A DNA stretch of 64,000 nt from JAGQVA01 sp041391725 (lineage in GTDB: Bacteria; Bacteroidota; Bacteroidia; J057), in assembly GCA_041391725.1 (NCBI GenBank), contig JAWKNL010000001.1, positions 496,001 through 560,000 on the forward strand. The letters are read 5' to 3'. How positions within the stretch are numbered: position 1 is the stretch's first letter; the number at the start of each line of letters is the position of its first letter. The translations under genes and the position numbers were made by a program. Positions 1 through 8,552 of the stretch are shown one piece after another. The notes under the pieces were generated by a model. That model was not told the origin of the DNA, ran no database searches, and saw nothing but the letters and a program-made list of their open reading frames with translations.

Positions 1-416
1 AAGGCCTCGTGCCGCCCAAGCATCTGAGCGTGGAAGATGGAAAAGAAGCGTTGAAAGTTGACGATGCCGCCGAATTTGTTGTAATCGAATTCAACAAGGA
101 TGCAAAACGCCTCCTCCTGTCTCATACCAAAGCATGGAAAGAGGAAGAAGCGCCCGAAGCTGATAACAGCAAATCCAACAACAATAATAAAGGCCAGAAC
201 CGCACCAAAGCTGCACCTGCCGCTCCTTCGGCAAAAGCGGGTACCACTACCCTCGGTGAGCTGGATGTTCTCGCCAAACTGAAAGAGCAGATGGAAGCTG
301 AAGAGCAAAAAGGCAGCAAGAAAAAAGCTGCACGCAAGCCCGTCGAAGAAGAAGTTGTATCTGCTGATGAACCCGAAACTGACGACGCCGGTTCCGACGA
401 CGAAAGCGACGAATAG
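1..416 (+). CDS. rpsA: 30S ribosomal protein S1, C-terminal part (5' end outside window)
   Basis: The open frame enters from the left edge (first full codon at position 3, reading GLVPPKHLSVEDG) and ends with TAG at 414-416. It covers the last S1/OB-fold stretch (VEFVVIEF-like strand, then AKRLLLSHTKAWKEEE, where strand LLLSHTKAW is typical of the end of an S1 repeat). A long charged tail follows, rich in Asn/Lys/Ala and finally Glu/Asp, with the helix TLGELDVLAKLKEQMEAEE. This arrangement is typical of Bacteroidota RpsA, which binds mRNA on the small ribosomal subunit and helps initiation. The apparent GTG start at position 9 is internal and not a real start. A strong bidirectional terminator follows directly. 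Identification rests on recognition of the tail and the S1 remnant; the catalytic-type motifs of other S1-domain proteins (PNPase, RNase E) are absent. Confidence 0.85.
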   Translation, partial: GLVPPKHLSVEDGKEALKVDDAAEFVVIEFNKDAKRLLLSHTKAWKEEEAPEADNSKSNNNNKGQNRTKAAPAAPSAKAGTTTLGELDVLAKLKEQMEAEEQKGSKKKAARKPVEEEVVSADEPETDDAGSDDESDE

Positions 417-432
417 GCAATTGTCATATCAT

Positions 433-466
433 AAAAAAAGCCTTCCCGACGGGAAGGCTTTTTTTA
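433..466. terminator. bidirectional intrinsic terminator between rpsA and udk
   Basis: An A7 run, the stem GCCTTCCC, loop GAC... and the complementary GGGAAGGC are followed by T7. The symmetric A/T tails let it stop transcription from rpsA on the plus strand and from the nuoG-udk cluster on the minus strand. It overlaps the udk stop codon. Confidence 0.9.
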
Positions 467-1096
467 TGATGGCTTTTTCTCCAAAACCTTCATCAGGTGG
501 TTGACCAGTACCTGCAAAGCTTTGTACATGTGCCGGTTGTTGGGAATAATCATATCGCACTGCGACTTTATGGGTGCGATATACCGGTAAAACATCGGTG
601 CAACGTATTTTTCATAGTCTCTCAGAATAGATTCCACCGAATACCCCCGCTCCGAATGATCCCGCTTCAAACGACGGCTGAGCCTGATATGCTCCTCTGC
701 ATCAATAAACAATTTCAGATCAATCAGTTTTGCAATCTCCGGACGGTGGTATATAAATAGTCCCTCCAGAATAATGATCGGGGCAGGCTCAAAACGCAGC
801 AGACGGGAGACTGCTTCCGGGTTATTGAATGTGTATTCCCATCGGGAAAAACCTTTGTTTTGCAGCAACAACTGCATATCCTGAAGCAATTCATCCAGAT
901 TGATAGAGTCAGGATGGTCAAAATTGATCAGGCCTTCTTCATCACGCACCTGCTCTTCCTGCTTTTTGTAATAGTTGTCCTGAGAAATCAGTGTAATCTG
1001 GCCCTGGGGTAGCTGTTTCATTAGCTGGTTGAGCAAAAACGTTTTCCCCGAGGCGCTTCCCCCGCAGATTCCTACGATATAGGGCTTTTTATCCAT
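464..1096 (-). CDS. udk: uridine kinase
   Basis: This 210-residue protein phosphorylates uridine/cytidine to UMP/CMP in pyrimidine salvage in the cytoplasm. The Walker A loop GGSASGKT lies at residues 12-19 right after an IVGI strand. The segment SQDNYYK (substrate-side Asp/Tyr), the INFDHPDS box and the LEGLFIYH strand are all hallmarks of the uridine kinase/PRK family. The length matches bacterial Udk (about 205-215). It is the last gene of a tight minus-strand cluster (18 nt after rdgB) and shares its terminator with rpsA. Phosphoribulokinase is excluded by length and by the DNYY motif. Confidence is high. Confidence 0.93.
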   Translation of the reverse strand: MDKKPYIVGICGGSASGKTFLLNQLMKQLPQGQITLISQDNYYKKQEEQVRDEEGLINFDHPDSINLDELLQDMQLLLQNKGFSRWEYTFNNPEAVSRLLRFEPAPIIILEGLFIYHRPEIAKLIDLKLFIDAEEHIRLSRRLKRDHSERGYSVESILRDYEKYVAPMFYRYIAPIKSQCDMIIPNNRHMYKALQVLVNHLMKVLEKKPS

Positions 1097-1114
1097 ACAA
1101 ATAGGGTAATCTTT

Positions 1115-1690
1115 TCAACCTAAAATATACGCGGCAAAAGCCCTGACGGCTTTTCCTCTGTGTGAAACAAGGTTTTTTTCCTGCGAAGATAGCTGTGCGA
1201 ATGTATGAGATCGCCCGACCGGACGGAATATCGGGTCATAACCAAAACCTCCTTCGCCATAAGGTTGGGTAGTGATTTCACCATCTGCTACACCTTCAAA
1301 AAACCTCGGCGCTGTTCCGTCAAAAAAAGCAATTACTGTACGGAAACGTGCCTTTCTGTTTTCCTGACTCTCCATTTCTCCCAACATTTTCTTCACATTA
1401 TCTTCATAACTGCATCCTTCCCCTGCATATCGGGCAGAATATACCCCCGGCCTTCCATCCAAAGCTTCTACTTCCAGCCCCGTATCGTCTGAAAAACAGG
1501 GAATACCGGAAGCCTCATAAAATGCGCGGGCTTTCAGTAATGCGTTCCCCTCCAGCGTAGCTTCTGTTTCCTCCACGTCCATTTGAATATTCAGATCGGA
1601 AAGGCTTAAAACTTCATACTTTTCCCCCAGTATCTGGCGTATTTCCTGAAGTTTATTGCGGTTATTGGTACCAAAAAGAAGTTTTTGCAT
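1115..1690 (-). CDS. rdgB: RdgB/HAM1 non-canonical purine NTP pyrophosphatase (dITP/XTP diphosphatase)
   Basis: This 191-residue protein hydrolyses dITP, ITP and XTP to the monophosphate, keeping deaminated purines out of nucleic acids. The family motifs are all present: FGTNNRNKLQEI at the N-terminus (nucleotide-binding SxNxxK-type motif), the acidic centre FSDDTGLEVEALDGRPGVYSAR near residues 66-87 (split here only for reference), GEGGFGYDPIF, and SHRGKAVRAF close to the C-terminus. Full length for the family. It lies 8 nt downstream of a small unknown gene and 18 nt upstream of udk, so it is probably co-transcribed with both; the pairing with udk joins two nucleotide-pool functions. Confidence 0.93.
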   Translation of the reverse strand: MQKLLFGTNNRNKLQEIRQILGEKYEVLSLSDLNIQMDVEETEATLEGNALLKARAFYEASGIPCFSDDTGLEVEALDGRPGVYSARYAGEGCSYEDNVKKMLGEMESQENRKARFRTVIAFFDGTAPRFFEGVADGEITTQPYGEGGFGYDPIFRPVGRSHTFAQLSSQEKNLVSHRGKAVRAFAAYILG

Positions 1691-1698
1691 TTCCTTAT

Positions 1699-2205
1699 TT
1701 ATTTACCAGCCAGTTGACTGATCAATTTTGCCTTTAAAGCTTCATCCTGGTATAATTTTGAAAGCGGGGGATGGAAAAACAATTTATTTTCCCCCACCTC
1801 AGCCTGGTCAAACGGTAAGTCTGCCCCAAAAAACCAGCCTCTTTTCACAGGGATATCGGACAAATCCCAGCTCTCTGCCGCCGGGTCAAATATACCAAAA
1901 CCCACATGGGCCGTCTGTACTCCCGCGGCATCGATGCAGGTTTTCAAAAACCCTGTGAGTTTTTTATCGGAAAAATCGGCGACCGACAACACGAGCACCA
2001 GTTGTGAATCAGGCTTTAGCTTCCATTCAACCTTAGCTCCGCGTTTCAACACAGAAAAATCCGGAACAGGCAGTGGAGTTACCGGTTCCGGAGTATGTTC
2101 TTCTTTATTGATAGTGATGTTTTCCTCATTGGCAGCCAGCTCTTCCGGTATGATAAATAAGTATTGACCATACAGGCGGGCGATATCTTCGTGAGAAAGC
2201 TGCAT
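1699..2205 (-). CDS. conserved hypothetical protein with HolD (DNA polymerase III psi)-like layout
   Basis: This 168-residue cytoplasmic protein has no signal peptide or membrane segment. It begins with an aromatic/hydrophobic motif (LYGQYLFIIPEEL), then a proline-rich linker (TPEPVTPLPVPDF), a hydrophobic strand LVLVLSVADF, a helix LTGFLKTCIDAAG, a short GFGIFDP strand and a terminal PPLSKLYQDEALKAKLISQL segment. That order (central strand, helix, then a 'P.L..L..d...K..l...L' tail) resembles the psi subunit of DNA polymerase III, but this is a by-eye comparison with weak sequence support. It sits 8 nt after nuoG and 8 nt before rdgB, which suggests translational coupling in one operon. Function is otherwise unknown. 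Confidence 0.6.
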   Translation of the reverse strand: MQLSHEDIARLYGQYLFIIPEELAANEENITINKEEHTPEPVTPLPVPDFSVLKRGAKVEWKLKPDSQLVLVLSVADFSDKKLTGFLKTCIDAAGVQTAHVGFGIFDPAAESWDLSDIPVKRGWFFGADLPFDQAEVGENKLFFHPPLSKLYQDEALKAKLISQLAGK

Positions 2206-2213
2206 AGGCGCTA

Positions 2214-3932
2214 CTACCAGCGGGGAGCAAATTCAAGTTGGGTGGTCTTAAACGCTGCCTTCGGTGGTTTGTATGAAACAGTTATATCTTTCAGCACATC
2301 AAAAGACGCTTTCATTTTGGCGAAAACATCTTTATGCTCCTGATAGCCTGTTTCTTCTCCCATAGCTGCAGCTACCAGGGAAACGAGTTTCCAGCCAGGC
2401 AGCACATCAAAGATATTGTCGAGATTGCGCCAGCGGTCAACGGCAACTGCGCCTTTGTCGAGACGGCTTTTGGGCAGACGCATCCACATTTCGGGCGTCA
2501 TCTGGCGGATCTGCTTGGCAAGCGCCGACACCTGAGGTTTGCCTTTGAAGTTGACAAAAGTACCTTCACTCTCAATAGAGCAGGCAGCGGGAAGCAAAGC
2601 TTCGACAAACTCATGCCCGGGCTGGTACTGATGTCCGTGAGCTACAGTGGGAACAGAACTGATATAAGATGCGAGGCTGGCAAATACGTGGTCGTTTTCG
2701 AGAGAATAAAGGCATTTAATCTCTTTTGCCTCAAACTTCGACTTCAGATCGTCAAGGGAAATGGCAGTAAATCCCAGCAATTCGCACGCGGCGGCATTAG
2801 GGGTACAGTCATCCTGAATGAGCCATCCGTCGCCTCTTCCTGCTTCTACGTTGGTAACATAATAAATTTCTTTTGCTCCCAGGCTGGCAGCCAGTTCTTT
2901 GAGCGCAAAGTTACTTTCCATGGAAGCATACGCAGAACCGAGGAAAGTGATTTTACCTTTATTGTCGGCGAGCACCTGCGCAGCACGCTGAATACCGGTC
3001 TGGAAATCGACGGGGATATCTCCTTTGATTTTGGTGCCGGATACGCGGTTTTCATTATAATAATCCACATTCAGGCGATGGGCATCGGGCATCCAGAAAC
3101 CGTTGATGTCCTGATTTTCGCGGGGTGTAATGCGGAGGACTTTATTGTCGCGAACCCAAACGTGGATATTGGTTCCGGTGCTGTCATTCATATCAATCGC
3201 CGGAGAATGAGACATTTCCCATACACGGGCCTTAAACCGGTGTTGCTTACTGGTAAGTGCGCCTACCGGGCAGATATCAATCACATTCATGGAATAGGGC
3301 TCGTCAAACTCCTCACCCGGTGCGGTGGACGGACAGTTTTTCTCGCCTCTGCCTACGATAGAAAGCTGATTGGAGCCAGAGATTTCTTCGGTAAAACGAG
3401 TACAGCGAGTACAGTTGATACATCTTTCCTCATCGAGCACTACCCGTGGACCGAGTTCCACTCTTTTGCGTTTATGGCCTTTCTGATTTTCGAAGCGGGA
3501 GCCTTCCGGTCCGTACTTATAGGTCCATATCTGAAGCGGACATTCACCGGCCTGATCGCAGATAGGGCAATCGAGCGGGTGATTGATCAGCATATATTCC
3601 AGTACGCCTTTCTGGGCGGTTTTTACCATTTCAGAAGACCGGTGGGTTTTTACAAACATCCCGTCTGTCATGGGAGTATTACAGGCTGTAACCGGTTTTC
3701 TGCCCCAGTTGACCACAGGTTTTCCGTTTTCATCAAACTGGAAATCTCCCGTAGCGCGGTCGCGGGACTGGTAACCAACTTCCACCAGGCACATACGGCA
3801 GTTGGTGGGGATACTCATGGCAGGATGGTAGCAGAAATAGGGAATTTCTATATCCTGATTCAGGGCAAATTGCAGCAACCGATGTTGTCCGTCGAATGAA
3901 ATTTCTTTGCCGTCAATCGTAACTTTAGCCAT
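2214..3932 (-). CDS. nuoG: NADH-quinone oxidoreductase subunit G (Fe-S protein)
   Basis: This 572-residue protein is the large iron-sulfur subunit of respiratory complex I, passing electrons from NADH towards quinone in the peripheral arm. It has an N-terminal [2Fe-2S] ferredoxin domain with Cys34, Cys45, Cys48 and Cys84. Next is the His/Cys 4Fe-4S site (His118, Cys122, Cys125, Cys131). A further 4Fe-4S site uses Cys171, Cys174, Cys177 and Cys221 (motifs CINCTRC and ICPVGALT). The remainder is a shortened molybdopterin-oxidoreductase-like domain without a cofactor role. It is much shorter than the 908-residue E. coli protein, in line with the short NuoG forms of many Bacteroidota. No other nuo gene is next to it in this window: upstream is mutB after a 136-bp gap. 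It starts the cluster that continues to udk. Confidence 0.9.
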   Translation of the reverse strand: MAKVTIDGKEISFDGQHRLLQFALNQDIEIPYFCYHPAMSIPTNCRMCLVEVGYQSRDRATGDFQFDENGKPVVNWGRKPVTACNTPMTDGMFVKTHRSSEMVKTAQKGVLEYMLINHPLDCPICDQAGECPLQIWTYKYGPEGSRFENQKGHKRKRVELGPRVVLDEERCINCTRCTRFTEEISGSNQLSIVGRGEKNCPSTAPGEEFDEPYSMNVIDICPVGALTSKQHRFKARVWEMSHSPAIDMNDSTGTNIHVWVRDNKVLRITPRENQDINGFWMPDAHRLNVDYYNENRVSGTKIKGDIPVDFQTGIQRAAQVLADNKGKITFLGSAYASMESNFALKELAASLGAKEIYYVTNVEAGRGDGWLIQDDCTPNAAACELLGFTAISLDDLKSKFEAKEIKCLYSLENDHVFASLASYISSVPTVAHGHQYQPGHEFVEALLPAACSIESEGTFVNFKGKPQVSALAKQIRQMTPEMWMRLPKSRLDKGAVAVDRWRNLDNIFDVLPGWKLVSLVAAAMGEETGYQEHKDVFAKMKASFDVLKDITVSYKPPKAAFKTTQLEFAPRW

Positions 3933-4068
3933 ATTTTTATTTAAAAATATCGGGTTTGGCGGGCTCTTTAATAGCCGGACTAAAGATAGATATAAATTTT
4001 AAAAATCCGCTTCCGCAATTGAATTTCTGTGAAAATTTTGCCCCGCAAAGCCATTCAACCCGATTCCC

Positions 4069-6207
4069 CTACTCCATCAAGCGGGTCAGAATCTCAATAG
4101 CTGCGTCTGCGATCACTGTGCCCGGGCCAAAAATACCGGCAACCCCGGCTTCCTGCAGAAACGCATAATCCTGCCGGGGAATCACCCCTCCGGCCACAAC
4201 GAGAATATCATCTCTTCCCAGTTTCTGCAATTCTGCGATTAGCTGAGGGATAAGCGTTTTGTGCCCTGCGGTCATACTCGATATGCCTATGATATGCACA
4301 TCATTTTCAGCAGCCTGCATGGCCACTTCTTCGGGTATCTGAAACAGGGGCCCGATGTCCACATCAAATCCGAGATCGGCAAAGCTGGTGGCAATTACTT
4401 TCGCGCCTCTGTCATGGCCATCCTGGCCCATTTTTGCAACCAGAATACGCGGGCGACGCCCTTCCTTTGCGGCAAACGCATCGGCCAGTTTGCGGGCCTT
4501 TTCAAATGAGGAGTTTTTCATAGCTTCCTGAGCATATACACCTGATACGGCCTGAGAAACGGGCTGAAACCTTCCAAAAGCTTTTTCCATGGCAAAACTG
4601 ATCTCTCCCAATGTTGCCCTTGCCCTTGCAGCTGCAATAGCCAGTTCGAGCAGGTTACCCTCACCGGTTTTTGCTGCCTGCGTCAGGGCATCCAGGGTAT
4701 TTATAACCGTTTGTGTATCGCGCCGGGCTTTTATTTCTTCCAGTCTTCTGATCTGTGCATCCCGTACCGCCATATTGTCCACTTCTCTGATTTCGAATTC
4801 TGTCGCAGATGCAGCTTTAAACCGGTTCACCCCAACAATGATATCCTGCCCGGAGTCAATTCTCGCCTGTTTGCGGGTAGCAGCCTCTTCGATGCGCATT
4901 TTCGGAATACCCGCCTCAATGGCTTTAGTCATTCCGCCGAGCGATTCGACTTCTTCTATCAGCGCCCATGCTTTGTGCGCCAGTTCGTGGGTGAGGCTTT
5001 CAACATAATAAGACCCTGCCCAGGGATCTACTACGCGGGTAATGTCGGTTTCCTCCTGAAGATACAACTGCGTATTGCGGGCAATGCGCGCAGAAAAATC
5101 CGTAGGCAGCGCAATTGCCTCATCAAAACTGTTGGTGTGCAGCGACTGGGTATGCCCAAAAGCTGCAGCCAGGGCTTCAACGCAGGTTCGGGCGATATTG
5201 TTAAACGGATCCTGCTCCGTGAGGCTCCATCCGGAGGTCTGGCTATGGGTGCGGAGCGACATGGATTTAGGATTTTGGGGATTAAAGGATTTTACCAGTT
5301 TAGCCCAAAGCATCCGGGCAGCGCGCATTTTGGCTATTTCGATAAAGAAGTTCATCCCCACGGCCCAGAAAAAGGAGATTCTCGGGGCAAAATCATCTAC
5401 TTTCAGCCCTGCGGCAATTCCCGCACGCAGATATTCCAGCCCATCGGCCAGCGTATAAGCCATTTCCAGATCGGCGGTAGCTCCGGCTTCCTGCATATGG
5501 TACCCGCTCACAGAGATGGAATTAAACCGGGGCATGTGCCGCGAGGTATAAGCAAAAATATCGCTGACAATACGCATCGAAGGCGAAGGCGGGTAGATAT
5601 AGGTATTCCGCACCATAAACTCTTTCAGAATGTCGTTCTGAATGGTTCCGCTCAGGTGTTCTGGCTTTACCCCCTGCTCTTCGGCAGCTACAATATAGAA
5701 TGCAAGGATGGGAATCACCGCCCCGTTCATTGTCATCGAAACCGACATCTGATCGAGTGGAATCTGATCAAACAGGATTTTCATATCCTCGACAGAATCT
5801 ATGGCTACACCGGCTTTGCCTACATCTCCCATCACTCTGGGGTGATCAGAATCATACCCTCGGTGGGTCGCGAGGTCAAAAGCTACAGAAAGGCCTTTCT
5901 GCCCCGCAGCGAGGTTTTTGCGGTAAAATTCGTTGGATGCCTCTGCAGTGGAAAAGCCCGCATATTGGCGAATTGTCCACGGCCTTTGGGTGTACATCGT
6001 AGGATAAGGGCCTCTGAGAAAGGGAGGAAGGCCCGCAGCATAAGCCAGGTGTTCTACGTCTTTGAGGTCATCGGAGGAATATACTTTTTTGATCCCTATA
6101 CCCTCTGCGGTTTGCCACCAGGGCTTTTCGGGCTCATCTGATTCAATCATCACTTCCCTTACCCGGGAAATGTTTTGATAAGGAATATTTTCAAATCGGG
6201 GTCTCAT
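4069..6207 (-). CDS. mutB: methylmalonyl-CoA mutase, large (catalytic) subunit
   Basis: This 712-residue subunit rearranges (R)-methylmalonyl-CoA and succinyl-CoA with adenosylcobalamin, linking propionate, branched-chain and odd-chain catabolism to the TCA cycle. The N-terminal TIM barrel shows RGPYPTMYTQRPWTIRQYAG and AFDLATHRGYDSDHPRV-type signatures. The C-terminal cobalamin domain carries the lower-ligand motif GQDGHDRG, with the cobalt-binding histidine at about residue 598, and the GISSMTAGH and VAGGVIP boxes. The length matches family alpha subunits. It starts 11 nt after the end of mutA, so the two subunits are made from one transcript. No meaB/argK chaperone gene is visible nearby. 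Confidence 0.95.
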   Translation of the reverse strand: MRPRFENIPYQNISRVREVMIESDEPEKPWWQTAEGIGIKKVYSSDDLKDVEHLAYAAGLPPFLRGPYPTMYTQRPWTIRQYAGFSTAEASNEFYRKNLAAGQKGLSVAFDLATHRGYDSDHPRVMGDVGKAGVAIDSVEDMKILFDQIPLDQMSVSMTMNGAVIPILAFYIVAAEEQGVKPEHLSGTIQNDILKEFMVRNTYIYPPSPSMRIVSDIFAYTSRHMPRFNSISVSGYHMQEAGATADLEMAYTLADGLEYLRAGIAAGLKVDDFAPRISFFWAVGMNFFIEIAKMRAARMLWAKLVKSFNPQNPKSMSLRTHSQTSGWSLTEQDPFNNIARTCVEALAAAFGHTQSLHTNSFDEAIALPTDFSARIARNTQLYLQEETDITRVVDPWAGSYYVESLTHELAHKAWALIEEVESLGGMTKAIEAGIPKMRIEEAATRKQARIDSGQDIIVGVNRFKAASATEFEIREVDNMAVRDAQIRRLEEIKARRDTQTVINTLDALTQAAKTGEGNLLELAIAAARARATLGEISFAMEKAFGRFQPVSQAVSGVYAQEAMKNSSFEKARKLADAFAAKEGRRPRILVAKMGQDGHDRGAKVIATSFADLGFDVDIGPLFQIPEEVAMQAAENDVHIIGISSMTAGHKTLIPQLIAELQKLGRDDILVVAGGVIPRQDYAFLQEAGVAGIFGPGTVIADAAIEILTRLME

Positions 6208-6218
6208 GCGTAGGTTTT

Positions 6219-7988
6219 CTAAATTGTGGCAGCCAGTTGTTGTAAAAATTCCAGCGCGTTCATTCCTGCATACAGGTAATCATCTGCTCCCAATGCTTCT
6301 ATGCCTTCCGGTTTGCCCGCTATGAGAATACGCGCTCCGAAAATTTCATTGCGAATCTTCCCGATAATTTCTCGTCCCTCAGAAAAATAACCTGCATCGC
6401 TGCTGCACAAAACCACTACTTCTGGCCGGATTTTTTCCCATTCGCCTTCTTCCGCGATCTGAATACCCAGGCATCCCAGCAGATTTCGCGCAAAGTTTTT
6501 TCTTGCATTTTGCATTTTCCCCTCACCCAATCCGAGCAAAAATGCTACCGGCTGCCTGCCTGTTCTTGCAGATTTTTTATCCATTTCCAGTCTGAGCACT
6601 TCAAACGGGGAAAGCCACTCATTGGTGTGAACTTCGGGAAAGGTCTCTCCTTGTGAAGGATACTGATTGACGCCAACCATCACCGATTTACGGGTAGCGA
6701 AGTCAATGTCACTTTGGCCGGCGGACTGTTCGAGCAGTTGGAGAATCTTTCCTTCGGCCATCATCCGGGTAAACCCTCCGAGTTTTTCCATCTTCTGAAA
6801 CAGGTTCCATGCAGCTTCTGCCAGTTGGTCGGTAAGGCTTTCGGGAAACCACGCGCCCCCACCCGGATCGGTAACTTTCCCGACATAGGATTCGTGGCGA
6901 AGCAGTAGCTGTATATTTCGTGATAACCTGACTGACTGTGTATTTTCTGGGCCTTTCATGCGGTCGAAGGCAGTTACGATCACGGCATTGGCGCCGCCGG
7001 AAATGGCAGAAAGCGCCGCAGTTGTTCCCCTGAGCAGGTTGTTGTGCCGGTCATACAGGCTGAGATGCTGTCGGGAGGTGCGGGCGATCAGAAAAGGCGA
7101 TTGCCGGTCGGGATTGGTCTCACCCCAGGCAAGCGTCAGTTGGGCGAATAAAATCCGGAAGGCGCGAAGTTTGGCCATTTCCATAAAGAAGTTGCTTCCA
7201 ACTGAAAAGGTAACGGCTATATTTTCGAGGATTTTTTCGCGGGAAAGAGGAGATTGAGTTTCTTCAAAAAACGCCAGGTAGTCTGTTACGACCGCCAGCG
7301 CAAAGGCCAGTTCCTGCGTAATTGTACCTCCCATCTCATGCACCCAGGAAAAGTCGAGGCCAAGTGTGCGGAAGTTGGGGAGATTTTTCCCGTTGATCAT
7401 CCCCCCTTCGCAATGTGCCATATCCACCGGATGCACAGCTTTCCCGGTGATAGCGGCAGCAGAAATCGGGTCGTTGTATAATGAGCCCGTCAGTTGGGCG
7501 CGCTTCATCTTTCGGAGGAGGAGAATTTTGACCAGGTCCAGTACGGTCTGAACGGGTTTTTGCGCTACGTCGAGGTGAAGTGCGGTACGGGAAAAGTCGA
7601 TAAGGGAAAGAAGCGGTTCTGTTTCGGCGGATGAAGGTTTTCTGAAATAACCGGAGAGGGAAATTGCGTCCGGATTTTCGTTGGTGGTTTCTTGTAAAAT
7701 CTGCCGGGCAGCAGGCTGATCTGCGGAAATCTCCTGAACAATCTGCCAGCCGGGGCCATAAGCGTGGAAACGATTTCCACGGCGGAAGGGAAATTTTCCT
7801 GGAACTACCGATAGCTGGCCTGCAATTTCTGCAACATCTTTTGCCGCGTACCAGGGTTTCAGGTGAATATTTTTTTCCGGGGAGTAGTGGAGCGAGGAGA
7901 TTTCTCTGCCCTTGAGCGCTGATTCTGCCTCACGGCGCCATTCTTCTTCCGTTATGGGCGAAAATTCCTGAAATAATCGTAAACTCAT
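6219..7988 (-). CDS. mutA: methylmalonyl-CoA mutase, small subunit
   Basis: This 589-residue protein is the non-catalytic partner that forms the heterodimer with MutB. It keeps the barrel part (for example WVHEMGGTITQELAFALA and VGSNFFMEMAKLRAFR, parallel to the catalytic subunit), but its C-terminal domain has no DxHxxG cobalamin-ligand motif, as expected for the small subunit. It is the first gene of a two-gene operon with mutB. The assigned ATG at 7986-7988 is preceded by a short leader separating it from the divergent DUF1801 gene. A catalytic role is not expected. Confidence 0.92.
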   Translation of the reverse strand: MSLRLFQEFSPITEEEWRREAESALKGREISSLHYSPEKNIHLKPWYAAKDVAEIAGQLSVVPGKFPFRRGNRFHAYGPGWQIVQEISADQPAARQILQETTNENPDAISLSGYFRKPSSAETEPLLSLIDFSRTALHLDVAQKPVQTVLDLVKILLLRKMKRAQLTGSLYNDPISAAAITGKAVHPVDMAHCEGGMINGKNLPNFRTLGLDFSWVHEMGGTITQELAFALAVVTDYLAFFEETQSPLSREKILENIAVTFSVGSNFFMEMAKLRAFRILFAQLTLAWGETNPDRQSPFLIARTSRQHLSLYDRHNNLLRGTTAALSAISGGANAVIVTAFDRMKGPENTQSVRLSRNIQLLLRHESYVGKVTDPGGGAWFPESLTDQLAEAAWNLFQKMEKLGGFTRMMAEGKILQLLEQSAGQSDIDFATRKSVMVGVNQYPSQGETFPEVHTNEWLSPFEVLRLEMDKKSARTGRQPVAFLLGLGEGKMQNARKNFARNLLGCLGIQIAEEGEWEKIRPEVVVLCSSDAGYFSEGREIIGKIRNEIFGARILIAGKPEGIEALGADDYLYAGMNALEFLQQLAATI

Positions 7989-8053
7989 AATCGTAGGTTG
8001 TGGATAAAGTTCGTAAACTAAGGGGATTTTTCCGAAAAAATAAATGATGTGCT

Positions 8054-8452
8054 ATGGCAGCCATGCAAAATGTAAAGTTTCAGTCTGTAGATGAATTTCT
8101 CGACTATCTTCCCGAAAATGAGCGGATAATGGTGGATATATTGCGGGAAATCATTTTTGAATGTATCCCCGAATGCCGGGAAAAACTGTCTTATAACGTG
8201 CCTTATTACTGGCGGAACCGGAGAGTGTGTTTTCTATGGCCTGCATCGGTTCCCTGGGGCAATGTCAAACTCAATGGTGTGCAGTTGGGATTTTGTGAGG
8301 GATATAAAATGAATGATGACCTGGGTTATCTGGAAAAAGGCAACCGAAAGCAGGTTTATACTAAAACATTTATGAAACCGGAGGAAATCGATCCTGACCT
8401 GATAAGGGTGTATTTGTTTGAGGCCGTGACGGTGGATCAAACAATGAAATGA
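8054..8452 (+). CDS. DUF1801 domain protein (YdhG-like)
   Basis: This 132-residue soluble protein has the DUF1801 pattern: an N-terminal helix SVDEFLDYLPENERIMVDILREII, the CREKLSYNVPYYWRN segment, a beta-rich middle with KLNGVQLGFCEGYKM, and a C-terminal LRVYLFEAV-like helix. Members are small, often stress- or iron-linked proteins, but no reaction has been established for the family as far as I know. It is transcribed divergently from mutA and is monocistronic. An alternative start at Met4 (MQNVKF) is possible. Confidence 0.75.
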   Translation: MAAMQNVKFQSVDEFLDYLPENERIMVDILREIIFECIPECREKLSYNVPYYWRNRRVCFLWPASVPWGNVKLNGVQLGFCEGYKMNDDLGYLEKGNRKQVYTKTFMKPEEIDPDLIRVYLFEAVTVDQTMK

Positions 8453-8552
8453 CCGTATTTCTCCCCATTGCGTTCTGCGGCGGGCAGAAATATTTTGGGT
8501 ATCTGAAGGTTAAACACTAATTTTCTTGTTTAATCCTTACCAGAATCCTCAA

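Noticed and set aside
2334..3899. 521-residue plus-strand ORF
   Set aside because: It lies entirely antisense to nuoG, whose three Fe-S sites are intact; the ORF has no family features and arises from codon bias.
4711..6141. 476-residue plus-strand ORF
   Set aside because: Antisense to mutB, which has all catalytic and cobalamin motifs; the antisense text has no recognisable domain.
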